From the NCBI GenBank assembly GCA_963682005.1, contig OY820914.1:4774001-4838000 (forward strand): a stretch of 64,000 nt of DNA. Direction: 5' to 3'. This document shows positions 43,227 through 53,014 of this stretch, in pieces. The notes below the pieces were generated by a model. The model did no database searches. It was not told the origin of the DNA and was given only the letters and a program-made list of their open reading frames with translations. How positions within the stretch are numbered: position 1 is the first letter of the stretch; each line of letters starts with the position of its first letter. The stretch comes from CAIYUC01 sp963682005. GTDB taxonomy: Bacteria; Bacteroidota; Bacteroidia; Bacteroidales; FEN-979. The position numbers and the translations under genes are program-made.

Positions 43227-43835
43227 ATGACTTTGCGCAGCACTGTAAAATATCTTTTTGACAGGATTTTTGCCTTCCTTGCGATCCTTGTATGTATTCC
43301 CCTGTTCGTAGGGATCGCATTGATTATTATTATCCGAAGCGGGTTTCCCGTGATATTCCATCAAAAACGTGCGGGAATGAACGGTAAGGAATTTACCATT
43401 TTCAAATTCCGGACCATGGTTATCAATGATGGAAGAAATACCATATCAACCCGAAATGATTCAAGGATCATGAAAGAAGGAGCCATATTAAGAAGATGGA
43501 AACTGGATGAGTTACCTGAACTTTTCAATGTTTTGATGGGAGATATGAGCTTTGTGGGTCCAAGGCCTGATATGCCAGAATATGCAAAGAAACTGAAAGG
43601 TGAAGAACGCCTGATACTCTCATTGCGTCCCGGAATTACGGGCCCCGCCACACTTAAATACATTGATGAAGAGGAGATCCTGGCCCGTGTTCCCGATCCG
43701 GTTGATTACAACGACCGGGTAATCTATCCTGATAAGGTCCGGATCAATCTTGAATATGTAAAACGGTATTCTCTGCTTGAAGATCTGAAAATGATATTTT
43801 ACACCGTAATCCGCAAAAAGCCGAATGAATACTAA
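43227..43835 (+). CDS. PglC/WcaJ-type phosphoglycosyl transferase
   Basis: A 202-residue monotopic phosphoglycosyltransferase that moves a sugar phosphate from a UDP-sugar to undecaprenyl phosphate, the first membrane step of glycan building. One N-terminal reentrant helix; catalytic region KRAGMNGKEFTIFKFRTM, LRRWKLDELPELFNVLMGDM and VGPRPDMP with the family Asp-Glu pair. The small size, like PglC, and the adjacent PglE-like aminotransferase suggest a bacillosamine-type or related sugar. It overlaps the next gene by 11 bases. Confidence 0.93.
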   Translation: MTLRSTVKYLFDRIFAFLAILVCIPLFVGIALIIIIRSGFPVIFHQKRAGMNGKEFTIFKFRTMVINDGRNTISTRNDSRIMKEGAILRRWKLDELPELFNVLMGDMSFVGPRPDMPEYAKKLKGEERLILSLRPGITGPATLKYIDEEEILARVPDPVDYNDRVIYPDKVRINLEYVKRYSLLEDLKMIFYTVIRKKPNEY

Positions 43836-44952
43836 GATTTATTTATCATCCCCCCATATGAGCGGGGATGAGCAGAAGTATATTAAAGAAGCCTTCGATG
43901 CCAACTGGGTTGCCCCGCTGGGTCCGAACCTGGATGGTTTTGAAAAACAGCTGGCAGATTATCTTCCTGCAGGGCATGTGGCAGTGTTGAGCTCGGGAAC
44001 TGCGGCTATTCATCTTGCCCTGATCATTCTTGGCATCAAACCGGGAGATGAAGTGCTCGTTTCAAGCTTTACCTTTTCAGCGACTGTTAACCCCATCGTT
44101 TACCTTGGAGCAATCCCCGTACTAATCGACAGCGAGCCTCAGTCCTGGAACATGGACCCGGTCTTGCTCGAGCAGGCGATCAGAGAGCGGATAAAAGCAA
44201 ACCACAAACCCAAAGCGATTATCGTGGTCGACCTTTATGGGATGCCTGCCCGTCTTGACAGGATCCTTGAAATTGCGAAATCATACGATATACCAGTGAT
44301 CGAAGATGCGGCAGAAGCATTGGGAAGCAAATTCCAGGGAAAAAGTTGCGGAACATTCGGAATGATCGGTATATTGTCGTTCAACGGAAACAAGATTATC
44401 ACGACAAGCGGTGGCGGTGCTCTGGTCTCGGAAAACCAGGATTATGTAGAAAAAGCAAAATTCCTGTCCACCCAGGCCCGCGATAAAGCCCCTCATTACC
44501 AGCACAGCCAGATCGGATATAATTACAGGATGAGCAACATCGTTGCGGGGATCGGCCGCGGACAAATGGAAGTTCTGCAGAAAAGGATACAGGCCCGCCG
44601 TAAGAACAATGCGATGTACCGTGAACTTCTCAGGGATATCCCCGGGATCCGTTTCCTGACAGAGCCCGACGATACGTTTTATTCGAATTTCTGGCTGACT
44701 ACCATGATCATCGATGATCCAACAGCAAAATTTAACCATGAAACGATCCGGCAGGTCCTGGAAAAAAACAACATTGAAGCCAGACCCCTGTGGAAACCCA
44801 TGCATCTTCAACCGGTGTTCAGTCATTTTCCCTCTTATTCGACTGGTGTTTCAGAAGAGTTGTTCAGGAAAGGCATCTGTCTTCCATCTGGCTCAAATTT
44901 ATCAATGGATGAACTTGAAATGATCGTTAAAATAATAAGGCTAATAAGGTAA
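43825..44952 (+). CDS. DegT/DnrJ/EryC1 aminotransferase (PglE-like)
   Basis: A 375-residue PLP-dependent sugar aminotransferase. Features: HMSGDEQKYIKEAFDANWVA at the start, SSGTAAIHLAL, the VIEDAAEALGS turn with the cofactor Asp, and the Schiff-base Lys in SFNGNKIITTSGGGALV. The combination resembles UDP-4-keto-6-deoxy-GlcNAc 4-aminotransferases (PglE type). It directly follows and overlaps a PglC-like gene, so it probably makes the 4-amino sugar used there. No dehydratase or acetyltransferase gene is present in the window. Confidence 0.92.
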   Translation: MNTKIYLSSPHMSGDEQKYIKEAFDANWVAPLGPNLDGFEKQLADYLPAGHVAVLSSGTAAIHLALIILGIKPGDEVLVSSFTFSATVNPIVYLGAIPVLIDSEPQSWNMDPVLLEQAIRERIKANHKPKAIIVVDLYGMPARLDRILEIAKSYDIPVIEDAAEALGSKFQGKSCGTFGMIGILSFNGNKIITTSGGGALVSENQDYVEKAKFLSTQARDKAPHYQHSQIGYNYRMSNIVAGIGRGQMEVLQKRIQARRKNNAMYRELLRDIPGIRFLTEPDDTFYSNFWLTTMIIDDPTAKFNHETIRQVLEKNNIEARPLWKPMHLQPVFSHFPSYSTGVSEELFRKGICLPSGSNLSMDELEMIVKIIRLIR

Positions 44953-46107
44953 ATGTCAAATAATAAGCAAGATATATTCAAAGAGAAAATTGCTTCAGTA
45001 TTGGCCACTGATCCGGGGAATATTCATCTTTACTGGAAAGGCAGGGTGGCTTTCTATGCGTTGCTCAAGGCTGCCGGAATACAAAATGGTGATGAAGTGA
45101 TTATCCCTGGTTTTACCTGCGTTGTTGTACCAAATGCGATCTTATATTCATCTGCCAAACCCGTTTACGTTGATATTCAACGTCACAGTCTAAATCCCTG
45201 CCATAAGGACATCATTGCAGCAGTCACAAAAAAAACACGTGTTATTGTTCTACAGAATACTTTTGGACTATCATCCGAAACTGAACTCACCACCACATGG
45301 GCCAGGGAGAGAGGGATCCTGACCTTTGAAGATTGCACACACGGATTCGGAGGATCATACCTTGGAAAACCAAATGGTACATTCTGTGACGCTTCATTTT
45401 TCTCCACTCAGTGGAACAAGCCATTCTCAACCGGCATCGGAGGGTTTGCAGCTGTATTCAGGAAAGACCTTTCAGATAAACTTACTGAACTTGATCAATC
45501 CTTAGTCAAGCCCGAATGGTATGAAGATGCTTTGCTCAACCTCCTTATCCTCAGTCACAACTTCCTGTTAACCCCTGCGTCCTATTACATTTTGAAAGGG
45601 TTGTACAGGTTCCTCAGCAAACATCACCTGACCATCGGATCTTCCTCAGGTTCCGAATTGGAGGATATTCTTATGCCTTCCGGTTATTTCAAAGCCATGG
45701 GCAAAACCCAGATCAATGAAGGAATCAGGGCAATTACCAAACTTGTCGAGTTACTTAACCTGAGAAAGGAGAATGCGCAGTTATACACTGAAAAACTGGC
45801 TAAACACGAAAAATACCATGTCCATCCAGACCTGCATCCGTATCATAGTTTCCTGAAGTATCCGGTCCTCGTTTCCGACAGGAAAAAAATTTTCGAATCT
45901 GCAAGAAATGAAGGAATTGAATTGGGTGACTGGTTTATTTCTCCAATCCATCCGGTTGAAAAGAATTTTGATAAATGGCTTCTTTTTTTTCCGGATATTC
46001 CAGTTGCCGCACTCCTCGCCAGTCAGGTATTGAACTTGCCAACAGATACAAAACAACCGGAACGCGTTTTGCGTTTTCTTGAAAAAAATATGGATCTCCT
46101 GTTATAA
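44953..46107 (+). CDS. second DegT-family aminotransferase
   Basis: A 384-residue PLP aminotransferase-fold protein, beginning on the base after the previous stop. It has GDEVIIPGFTCVVVPNAIL, a TFEDCTHGFGGSY segment with the cofactor Asp, and a Lys in FFSTQWNKPFSTGIGG at the Schiff-base position, so it looks active. It differs strongly from its neighbour, so the two act on different keto-sugars. The C-terminal half is less typical (hydrophobic LLNLLILSHNFLLTPASYY). Substrate unknown. Confidence 0.85.
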   Translation: MSNNKQDIFKEKIASVLATDPGNIHLYWKGRVAFYALLKAAGIQNGDEVIIPGFTCVVVPNAILYSSAKPVYVDIQRHSLNPCHKDIIAAVTKKTRVIVLQNTFGLSSETELTTTWARERGILTFEDCTHGFGGSYLGKPNGTFCDASFFSTQWNKPFSTGIGGFAAVFRKDLSDKLTELDQSLVKPEWYEDALLNLLILSHNFLLTPASYYILKGLYRFLSKHHLTIGSSSGSELEDILMPSGYFKAMGKTQINEGIRAITKLVELLNLRKENAQLYTEKLAKHEKYHVHPDLHPYHSFLKYPVLVSDRKKIFESARNEGIELGDWFISPIHPVEKNFDKWLLFFPDIPVAALLASQVLNLPTDTKQPERVLRFLEKNMDLLL

Positions 46108-46607
46108 AGAACAAGAATTCTTATTTCATAACATGAAACAATTATAAACGTACTCAAAGAATATCAGACTTAACCTGGAATATTTTTAATATCAAGACAG
46201 GAACGGAAAAAAAATGGAAGATCTGGAAATTTTCATTCTAGATGAGATCTTTCTTATTAAAAAAAAGTCAAAAAAAATTGACTGAAATGCGGAATTTACT
46301 TTTATCAGGAATTTCAGTGACAAACTTCTCCATGAACAACAATTTCTGGAAAGTGGTCATGGGTATGAAACATTCTTTTTACCTGGCTCATCTGAACTTA
46401 GGAAATCAACCTGTGAAATTCCCTGCACTTTCATCTCACACCACTATACAACGATAATAAAAGCAATTGGGAATACAAAAGTCCACCATAAATATTCATA
46501 CTAAAAACCTCTTTCGTAAACAGATTTCTCAATAAATACAACAATAATGGTAACAGATACTGGTGTTGCTCAGGCTATCCCAGCGATACTTCAACCGATC
46601 CTGAATA
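46108..46607 (+). other. 500-bp AT-rich gap with gene remnants?
   Basis: No gene I can support. A 71-residue frame at 46242-46457 (MRSFLLKKSQKKLTEM...) and a 26-residue frame starting near 46547 (MVTDTGVAQAIPAILQ...) are open but resemble nothing I know. The base composition shifts here to the AT-rich state of the following three genes. Confidence 0.4.
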
Positions 46608-48245
46608 ATGGCCACTTCAAAACATAAGAATATTGTGATCATACAAACCTGGTTTTTAAGGATATTAAATCAAAAATATTTTTTATTGTTCTTTTTATGG
46701 TCTGTTCTTACTGTAATCAATATTGATAAGGCATTTCATATTGATGACACCTTTCATCTTGAGGTATCAGAAAATATTAAAAATAACCCCGAAAAACCCA
46801 TGTCCGGGTTAATTAACTGGAGAGATGATCCCGCTCCTATTTATAAAGAGAACAACCCTCCCTTGTTTTATTATCTGATTGCTCTTTTTTCTTGTGCATT
46901 CGGCACTAATGAGATCCCCCTCCATCTATTACTATCGATCTTTACTTTTTTAAGCCTATATTATTTTTTTAAAATCGCCCAAATTCTCTCCCTGAAAAAT
47001 GTAAATATTTTGCTCGTGCTGTTTGCTTTCTGCCCAGCGTTTATCGTTAATCAAAATTTAATGTTGGATATACCGGTTTTAGCAGTTATACTGGGATCTG
47101 CCTATTTTCTGATAAAAGCGAATCATTCCTCAAAAATTATAAATTACATTTTAGCTGCCTTATTTTTATCAGTCGGACTGTTAATAAAATATTCAATTAT
47201 CCCATTATTTGCGGTGTTAAGTCTGGTAATTCTAATACGACAGGAATACAAAAAACTACTTGTCCTGATCATCCCTTTGTTTGTGCTTATACTCTGGTCG
47301 CTTTGGAATTATATCGAATATGGATCTATACATATTATGACCAAGTCTGCAGGAATCATACATATTAAACAATTATGGGCTTTCATAGCTTGTTTGGGTT
47401 CAATTTCAGCTTTCGTACCTTCATTCATTTCCGGGTCATATCCTGTTAGAATACTAAAGAATGTAATTTATGGTTTATTGACATTATTCGTGATCGCTGT
47501 TATATTATTCATTTTTGATCTTGTACCTGAACGCCAATTTTCCGAATATCTTAATTCATTATTTATCATTAATGGATTTATTGTTTTAATCCTCTTGTTT
47601 AACAAGTTTGTTTTTGACCTGATTATAAAAGGATTAAGAATATTCATAACAACAGATGATTTTCTTCTTTTCCTTTATATAAGTTCAATTAGTGCATTTA
47701 TGGTAATATTTGCACCAAATATAGCTACAAGACATGTTCTTTTAGTGATTCCATTCATTTTACTATTTGGTCATGAACTCATCGACAAAGCAAACATCTC
47801 AATAAACAGGCTTTCGCTTACAATTGCAATCCTGTTGGGGTTGTTTTTAGGTATCTCGGATTGGAAATATTCAGATTATTATAGACAAATGGCATCTGCT
47901 ATTGATTTGCCAAAAGATAGAAATATATGGACAGCCGGTCATTGGGGGTGGCAATGGTATTCAAAAAAAAATGGAATGAAACAATATAATACACACCAGT
48001 CCAATGTTATTGAAGGCGATTATTTCGTGTATCCTGGAAATATTTCCCGACAAAAGATAAATAAAAGTATTCACCTGACCGTGCTCAAGAAAAAATGGCA
48101 GGAAGCGAGTTTTCTTACCTTCTTGTCAGGCAATAACTTTGCCAGCATGTACAACTCAACAATAGAGAAACCCAGTTGGTGTCTGTCCAAAGATCCGATA
48201 GATACAATATATATTTGCAAAGTCCAAAGAATAATATCACAATGA
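46608..48245 (+). CDS. GT-C-fold membrane glycosyltransferase (GT39/83-like)
   Basis: A 545-residue polytopic protein with about 11-12 hydrophobic helices. The first outer loop carries FHIDDTFHLEVSE with the Asp-Asp pair that serves as catalytic base in GT-C enzymes, followed by ENNPPLFYYLIAL, the usual partner motif of the ArnT/PMT type. It probably moves a sugar from a polyprenyl phosphate to a glycan or lipid outside the inner membrane. Markedly AT-rich compared with the flanking regions, which hints at transfer. Donor unknown. Confidence 0.8.
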   Translation: MATSKHKNIVIIQTWFLRILNQKYFLLFFLWSVLTVINIDKAFHIDDTFHLEVSENIKNNPEKPMSGLINWRDDPAPIYKENNPPLFYYLIALFSCAFGTNEIPLHLLLSIFTFLSLYYFFKIAQILSLKNVNILLVLFAFCPAFIVNQNLMLDIPVLAVILGSAYFLIKANHSSKIINYILAALFLSVGLLIKYSIIPLFAVLSLVILIRQEYKKLLVLIIPLFVLILWSLWNYIEYGSIHIMTKSAGIIHIKQLWAFIACLGSISAFVPSFISGSYPVRILKNVIYGLLTLFVIAVILFIFDLVPERQFSEYLNSLFIINGFIVLILLFNKFVFDLIIKGLRIFITTDDFLLFLYISSISAFMVIFAPNIATRHVLLVIPFILLFGHELIDKANISINRLSLTIAILLGLFLGISDWKYSDYYRQMASAIDLPKDRNIWTAGHWGWQWYSKKNGMKQYNTHQSNVIEGDYFVYPGNISRQKINKSIHLTVLKKKWQEASFLTFLSGNNFASMYNSTIEKPSWCLSKDPIDTIYICKVQRIISQ

Positions 48246-48255
48246 TTGAAGGAAT

Positions 48256-49770
48256 ATGAATATTATTATCAAGTGTCTTCTATTATTGGTTTTCTTATTA
48301 TTTCTTTATAGCCTCATTGGCAGAATGCCTCAGGTTGATGATGCATGGCTTGGCGAGCATGCTTATTGGCAAAACAAACTTGGTTATGTGAAATCGGAAT
48401 TGATGCGTGGGATCACACAACAGGAAGTATATTTATTGTGTCATCATAAATTGATGACGCTCCAGGGATCATTTCTGATAACTGTTCTGGGCTTTTCAGT
48501 TTTCTCACTAAAGATTCTCAGCCTATTATATTTTTTACTTTTTTTACTGCTGTTCTTTTTCTTCACTTACAATAAAATATTTGATAAAAACCAGTTTTTT
48601 CTTGCTGTACTGCTTTTAATTTCCAATACCCTGATATTCGAATATTCCTTTGTTTTTCGTCCTGAAATCCCGCTTATGACCTTAGGTTTTATTTCGTATA
48701 TGTTTTTGAACAAAGGATTAAATAAAAACGATCCCGGGTTTATCTTCACAATTTTAAGCGGATTATTTGCTGGTCTTTGCGTCTCGACACATCTTAATGG
48801 GATAATATTCCCCATAGCCGGATTTGTTTTGCTTTTATGGAATCGGAAATATATCCAAAGCATCGTTTTTGTATTTTCCACTATTCCGACGATTCTGATA
48901 TATTTCTATGATTTTACATCGACGTTCAATCTCAGTTATTGGTTTTATCAGATAAACGAATCCCCGTTGATTGACAACAACCATCACCTCACTTTCGGAG
49001 TATCAGTTTTACTAAAGCTGCTTACCGAACATATGCGTTTCTTTCATTCACCGCCAGAAATTTCTTTTTCGGTTCTGTTCATTATTTTATTGATTATTTC
49101 ATTTAAGCATTTAAAGGCATATAAAAATCTGATGAGATATACAATGCTGCTAGTCATTTTAGTATCTGTCTTTTCAGTTCATAAAACATCTAAATATATG
49201 ATTGTTTATCTGCCATATCTGATCATTCTGATCACATTATCCCTGAATATCATTTTTAATAAAAACAATGCCGACGTCATTATTTACAAGAAACTGAATT
49301 ATATAAAGGCAAGATCTTATATTGTTGTTTTAACTTTTATTTATTTACTGATTAATATTGCCCTCGACATCCGGATCTCAAAGGAAAAATGGACCAGTGA
49401 CTATAACAGGAATATAGTTCAAACATATATAAAAGCGAAACCGGAAAATTGCAGAATTGTTGCTCCGATGACTTTTATTTTCAATGAAATTACGCGTTTC
49501 AAATCCATTCAAAGCGAGTTGTTTTACAGCGATATGCAAAACAGAAACAAAACTATTAATAAACAAGGTTTTTTAAACTGTACAAGATCTTTTAATATTG
49601 ATTACATTATTCTTTCAACTGATTGTATAAAAAAATTGGGAATGGATAGGATATCAGAAAAAGAGATATCGGATAATAATTTTCGAACTCTATACAGATC
49701 CCACAGTTTAATGATACTGGAAAACCAGGAATCTGCTGTTATCACAGGAAATTTGATTAAAAAAATATAA
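48256..49770 (+). CDS. GT-C-fold membrane glycosyltransferase
   Basis: A 504-residue polytopic protein, 10 bases after the previous gene. The first loop has RMPQVDDAWLGEHAYW, again an Asp-Asp pair, and FRPEIPLMTLGFISYMFL follows at the third helix. Ten or more hydrophobic helices and a short soluble C-terminal part. AT-rich like its neighbours. Likely paired with the preceding protein in finishing one glycan; acceptor and donor unknown. Confidence 0.75.
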   Translation: MNIIIKCLLLLVFLLFLYSLIGRMPQVDDAWLGEHAYWQNKLGYVKSELMRGITQQEVYLLCHHKLMTLQGSFLITVLGFSVFSLKILSLLYFLLFLLLFFFFTYNKIFDKNQFFLAVLLLISNTLIFEYSFVFRPEIPLMTLGFISYMFLNKGLNKNDPGFIFTILSGLFAGLCVSTHLNGIIFPIAGFVLLLWNRKYIQSIVFVFSTIPTILIYFYDFTSTFNLSYWFYQINESPLIDNNHHLTFGVSVLLKLLTEHMRFFHSPPEISFSVLFIILLIISFKHLKAYKNLMRYTMLLVILVSVFSVHKTSKYMIVYLPYLIILITLSLNIIFNKNNADVIIYKKLNYIKARSYIVVLTFIYLLINIALDIRISKEKWTSDYNRNIVQTYIKAKPENCRIVAPMTFIFNEITRFKSIQSELFYSDMQNRNKTINKQGFLNCTRSFNIDYIILSTDCIKKLGMDRISEKEISDNNFRTLYRSHSLMILENQESAVITGNLIKKI

Positions 49771-49832
49771 AATATCCAGGAAACAACTTTTATATTCATT
49801 GGAAATATTAAATAAAACAAGAACATGAGAAT

Positions 49833-49991
49833 ATGACTCGAATGATTCAGTCTCGATCGAAAACCATCTGGCATTTCCGTGCACAGTTGAACTATGCCAT
49901 TAATGATCAGTTATTTGAATTACTCCTGACAAAATCCAGAAAGTTGATTCTAAACTTAATATTTTCAAGGTTAAACCCTCTATTCACATGA
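49833..49991 (+). CDS. possible 52-residue ORF coupled to the next gene
   Basis: An open frame from ATG 49833 whose TGA (49989-49991) overlaps the ATG of the next gene (ATGA). The product, starting MTRMIQSRSKTIWHF and ending FSRLNPLFT, is basic and has no known features. The overlap is what one expects of coupled genes, but it may be chance or the tail of a decayed gene. Confidence 0.25.
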   Translation: MTRMIQSRSKTIWHFRAQLNYAINDQLFELLLTKSRKLILNLIFSRLNPLFT

Positions 49992-51550
49992 AAAAGTTTT
50001 GGAAAGATAACCCACTATTAAGTATCATAATAATTGCTTTATTTATCAGATTGATTGCTGTTATTTTTGCGCAAGGGTACGGAATGCACGATGATCATTT
50101 TTTAGTTATTGAAGCTTCTCAAAGTTGGGTAGACGGGACTGACTATAACAACTGGTTACCAAAAAATCAAGTAAATCCAAAACCAGAAGGCCACAGTTTC
50201 TTTTATGTGGGCATTCATTATCTTATCTTTTTCTTTTTTAAGCTAATAGGCATATCGGATCCGGTGTTCAAAATGTATATCATCAGGTTGTTGCACGCGC
50301 TTCTGTCTTTGGTCGTAGTCGCATACGGCTACAAGATTACATTGAAACTCTATAACGAACCAACGGCGCGGTTAGTCGGGTTGGTGCTCGCACTTCTCTG
50401 GTTTATTCCTAATCTGAGCGTTCGCAACCTTGTTGAGATAGTTTGTATCCCCTTCCTCATGCTGGGCATTTGGCAACTTATTACCGCCGATGAAACAAAA
50501 AACCAATGGCTGCATTATTTCCTTGCCGGGTTGATAATGGGAGTGGCATTTTCTATTCGTTTTCAAACATCTTTATTTATTGGAGGATGTGGATTGGCTC
50601 TGCTTATTGCCCTCAAATGGAGAGAAACCCTACTTTTTTTGGGGGGCATGCTTTTGTGTACGTTTTTACTCCAGGGTGTGGTCGATCTGTTTATTTGGAA
50701 ACGTCCGTTTGCTGAACTCACAGAATATATTCATCTCAACCTTGTAAATAAAAACGACTATGGAACTAACAACCCGTTAATGTATTTCGAAATAATAATG
50801 GGGGTCATTATCCCTCCCGTTGGTATGTTCGTGTTTTTTGGCTTCTTAAGATCCTGGAAACGATATCTGCTGATTTTTTTACCCACCGCCATATTTTTTA
50901 TCTTTCACACAATTTTCCCCAACAGGCAGGAGCGTTTTATCCTTACCATTATACCTTTTGTAATTATTTTGGGGTTTATTGGGTGGGATGATTTTGTTAA
51001 AAAATCTAAATATTGGCAAAAACGACCGCTTCTGCTCAAAGGGTGTTTTACTTTTTTCTGGGTAGTAAATTTTTTGCTGTTAGCCGTAATAACTACATCA
51101 TACTCCAAACGATCGCGGGTTGAAACTATGATTTACTTATCGAAATGTAATGATTCTTTCAAATCAGTTATTGTTGAAGACACCAATGAGGATAACCCTT
51201 CGATGTTTCCTTGTTTTTATGCAAAAAAATGGATAACATCATACGGTATTTGCAAACTCCAGAATAACGAGCCAATTAAAGCTGACTCTGTAAAATCGGA
51301 AGGTCCATATCGGAAAGAAATTTATTCGCTTCACTTTTTCGACAAATTCAAGAAGTCAGACCTGCCTGGATATGTTTTATTTGTTGAGGATGAAAACTTA
51401 GATCAAAGGGTTACCAATGTAAAAGAATTCTTTCCTGAACTTGAATACAAAGCCACAATTGAACCAAGCAACCTGGATAAATTTATGCACATTATTAATT
51501 CTCATAATAAAAACTTTAACGTTCACATATACAAAACCAATGTCCGGTGA
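49988..51550 (+). CDS. GT-C mannosyltransferase-like membrane protein (GT22/39 type)
   Basis: A 520-residue polytopic protein. The first loop YGMHDDHFLVIEASQSW holds the Asp-Asp pair, and helices 3-6 with IRLLHALLSL and GVAFSIRFQTSLFIGG match ALG9/PIG-B-like GT22 enzymes of bacteria. A soluble C-terminal domain of about 130 residues ends the protein. Base composition is AT-rich, less so than the two genes before it. Its last 11 bases overlap a truncated frame. Confidence 0.8.
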   Translation: MKKFWKDNPLLSIIIIALFIRLIAVIFAQGYGMHDDHFLVIEASQSWVDGTDYNNWLPKNQVNPKPEGHSFFYVGIHYLIFFFFKLIGISDPVFKMYIIRLLHALLSLVVVAYGYKITLKLYNEPTARLVGLVLALLWFIPNLSVRNLVEIVCIPFLMLGIWQLITADETKNQWLHYFLAGLIMGVAFSIRFQTSLFIGGCGLALLIALKWRETLLFLGGMLLCTFLLQGVVDLFIWKRPFAELTEYIHLNLVNKNDYGTNNPLMYFEIIMGVIIPPVGMFVFFGFLRSWKRYLLIFLPTAIFFIFHTIFPNRQERFILTIIPFVIILGFIGWDDFVKKSKYWQKRPLLLKGCFTFFWVVNFLLLAVITTSYSKRSRVETMIYLSKCNDSFKSVIVEDTNEDNPSMFPCFYAKKWITSYGICKLQNNEPIKADSVKSEGPYRKEIYSLHFFDKFKKSDLPGYVLFVEDENLDQRVTNVKEFFPELEYKATIEPSNLDKFMHIINSHNKNFNVHIYKTNVR

Positions 51551-51662
51551 AAGGATAAACGAGATTTACAAATTTGCGTTTTGGATCTATGACGTTTGTT
51601 TCCGGGTAACTCCGTTATGCAAAAAAAAGGAGCGATTGCTAAAGCAGGTACCGCATTTGTGA
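51540..51662 (+). pseudogene. truncated frame, possible gene remnant
   Basis: ATG 51540 overlaps the preceding stop and opens a 40-residue frame (MSGERINEIYKFAFWIYDVC ... then KKKERLLKQVPHL) before TGA. The N-terminal style, a short amphipathic helix with aromatic residues, resembles the start of some small methyltransferases, but the frame stops where a domain should begin and no continuation was found in other frames to 51754. The remainder up to 51754 holds nothing I recognise. Confidence 0.3.
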
Positions 51663-51754
51663 GTACCCCCTTTTTCAAAGGTCCCCTGCAACAATCACTT
51701 TATCACGTTAACTCTCGCCGCTGTTGTCATCGAAGACTGGTTAACGGGATGTCC

Positions 51755-53014
51755 TCAAAAGTTGATTTTTTCCATGCCAGATTCAGAATCCTCATCCTTT
51801 AAAAGAATTTCCCTGAAATCCTTTTCAATCATATCCCAGTTGAAATTATCCCGGACAAATTGAAATCCATTTTCCCCCATTTCCTCAATCCTTTCCCTGT
51901 GGATGTTCATCCAGTTGATTTTATCTGCTAAATCCTGTGCATCCTCTGGAATAAAAGCCAACCCGGCGTTTGCCTGGTCTATAAAGAGGTCTTTTGCCTC
52001 TCCTTCAACACCAAGCAGCAATGGCCTCCTTAATGCCATATTCTCAAATATTTTTGAAGGAATGGCTCCTTTGAAAAGATCAAGTTTCTTTAATGGAATA
52101 ATGGCCACATCAATAGTCCGGATCATGGATAACAAATCTTTCCGCGGCATGGTCGGGAAGAAAAACACCTGCTCTAATAAAAGGTTTTCTTTTAATTCCA
52201 GGAGTTGTCCCTTTACAGGTCCGTCACCAATTAGAATAAACTTAATCCGTGCAGAGTTTCTCAGTAAATCGGCAGTCTTAAGAATGACTTCGAGTCCTTG
52301 TGCATGACCAATAATTCCTGCATATAGGAGAAGGAAGTCGTCCGGTAAAAATCCTTGTTTGCTCCGCCATTCAGTTGAGTCAACAAGTTGTTCTGGTATA
52401 GAGTTCATGTCAATTCCATTTTTCAACCAAAAAACTTGCCTTCCTGGAAACCTGGAGGAAATATTATTGACTATTCCTTGTGTCTGGCCTGAAATGAGAT
52501 AAGACTTTTTGTAAAGAAATTCTTCCAGTTTTGTAGACATTCGGAGTAAGAGCTTATTTTTGACAAGACCTAATTTTTCAGCACTTTCCGGCCAGAGATC
52601 AGATACATTAAAGATGAGTTTTGAAGATTTGAGGCGACTTAACAGGAATGCTGTTATCCCGAGAAAAAGGGGTGGGGATTCACACAAGAGATAATTTACT
52701 TTCCCAATCTTCATCCATCCTGTGAAAAAGGAGGTAATTACAAAGCTGAAATAGTTAAAAATCCTGGACACAATAGATTTACTCTTCCCTGTATAAATCC
52801 ATGCATGATGAACAACAAGTCCCCCAAATTCCTCACGCACATAGATCTTTCCTCTGTATGGTTTAAAGATCTTCATTTGTGGGTAATTTGGCATTGCAGT
52901 CAATACCGACACCTCGAACCCATTCTTCTGCAGCCTTGTAGCAAGTTGAAATAACCGATTTTGGGGAGCTCCGGTTTCCGGGGGAAAATATTGGGTAAGA
53001 ATCAGAATCTTCAC
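51755..53014 (-). CDS. GT4 glycosyltransferase (WbuB-like)
   Basis: A 419-residue cytoplasmic GT-B enzyme that adds a sugar to the growing lipid-linked repeat unit. N-terminal phrase ILTQYFPPETGAPQNRL and MPNYPQMKIFKPYRGK are typical of WbuB/WcaI-type proteins; the C-terminal half has the nucleotide-sugar site with IFENMALRRPLLLGVEGEA (E-x7-E type). Last gene of a four-gene minus-strand operon, overlapping the polymerase gene by 4 bases. Confidence 0.93.
   Translation of the reverse strand: MKILILTQYFPPETGAPQNRLFQLATRLQKNGFEVSVLTAMPNYPQMKIFKPYRGKIYVREEFGGLVVHHAWIYTGKSKSIVSRIFNYFSFVITSFFTGWMKIGKVNYLLCESPPLFLGITAFLLSRLKSSKLIFNVSDLWPESAEKLGLVKNKLLLRMSTKLEEFLYKKSYLISGQTQGIVNNISSRFPGRQVFWLKNGIDMNSIPEQLVDSTEWRSKQGFLPDDFLLLYAGIIGHAQGLEVILKTADLLRNSARIKFILIGDGPVKGQLLELKENLLLEQVFFFPTMPRKDLLSMIRTIDVAIIPLKKLDLFKGAIPSKIFENMALRRPLLLGVEGEAKDLFIDQANAGLAFIPEDAQDLADKINWMNIHRERIEEMGENGFQFVRDNFNWDMIEKDFREILLKDEDSESGMEKINF

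Noticed and set aside
46242..46457. 71-residue frame in the 500-bp gap
   Set aside because: AT-rich region gives such frames by chance; nothing recognisable.
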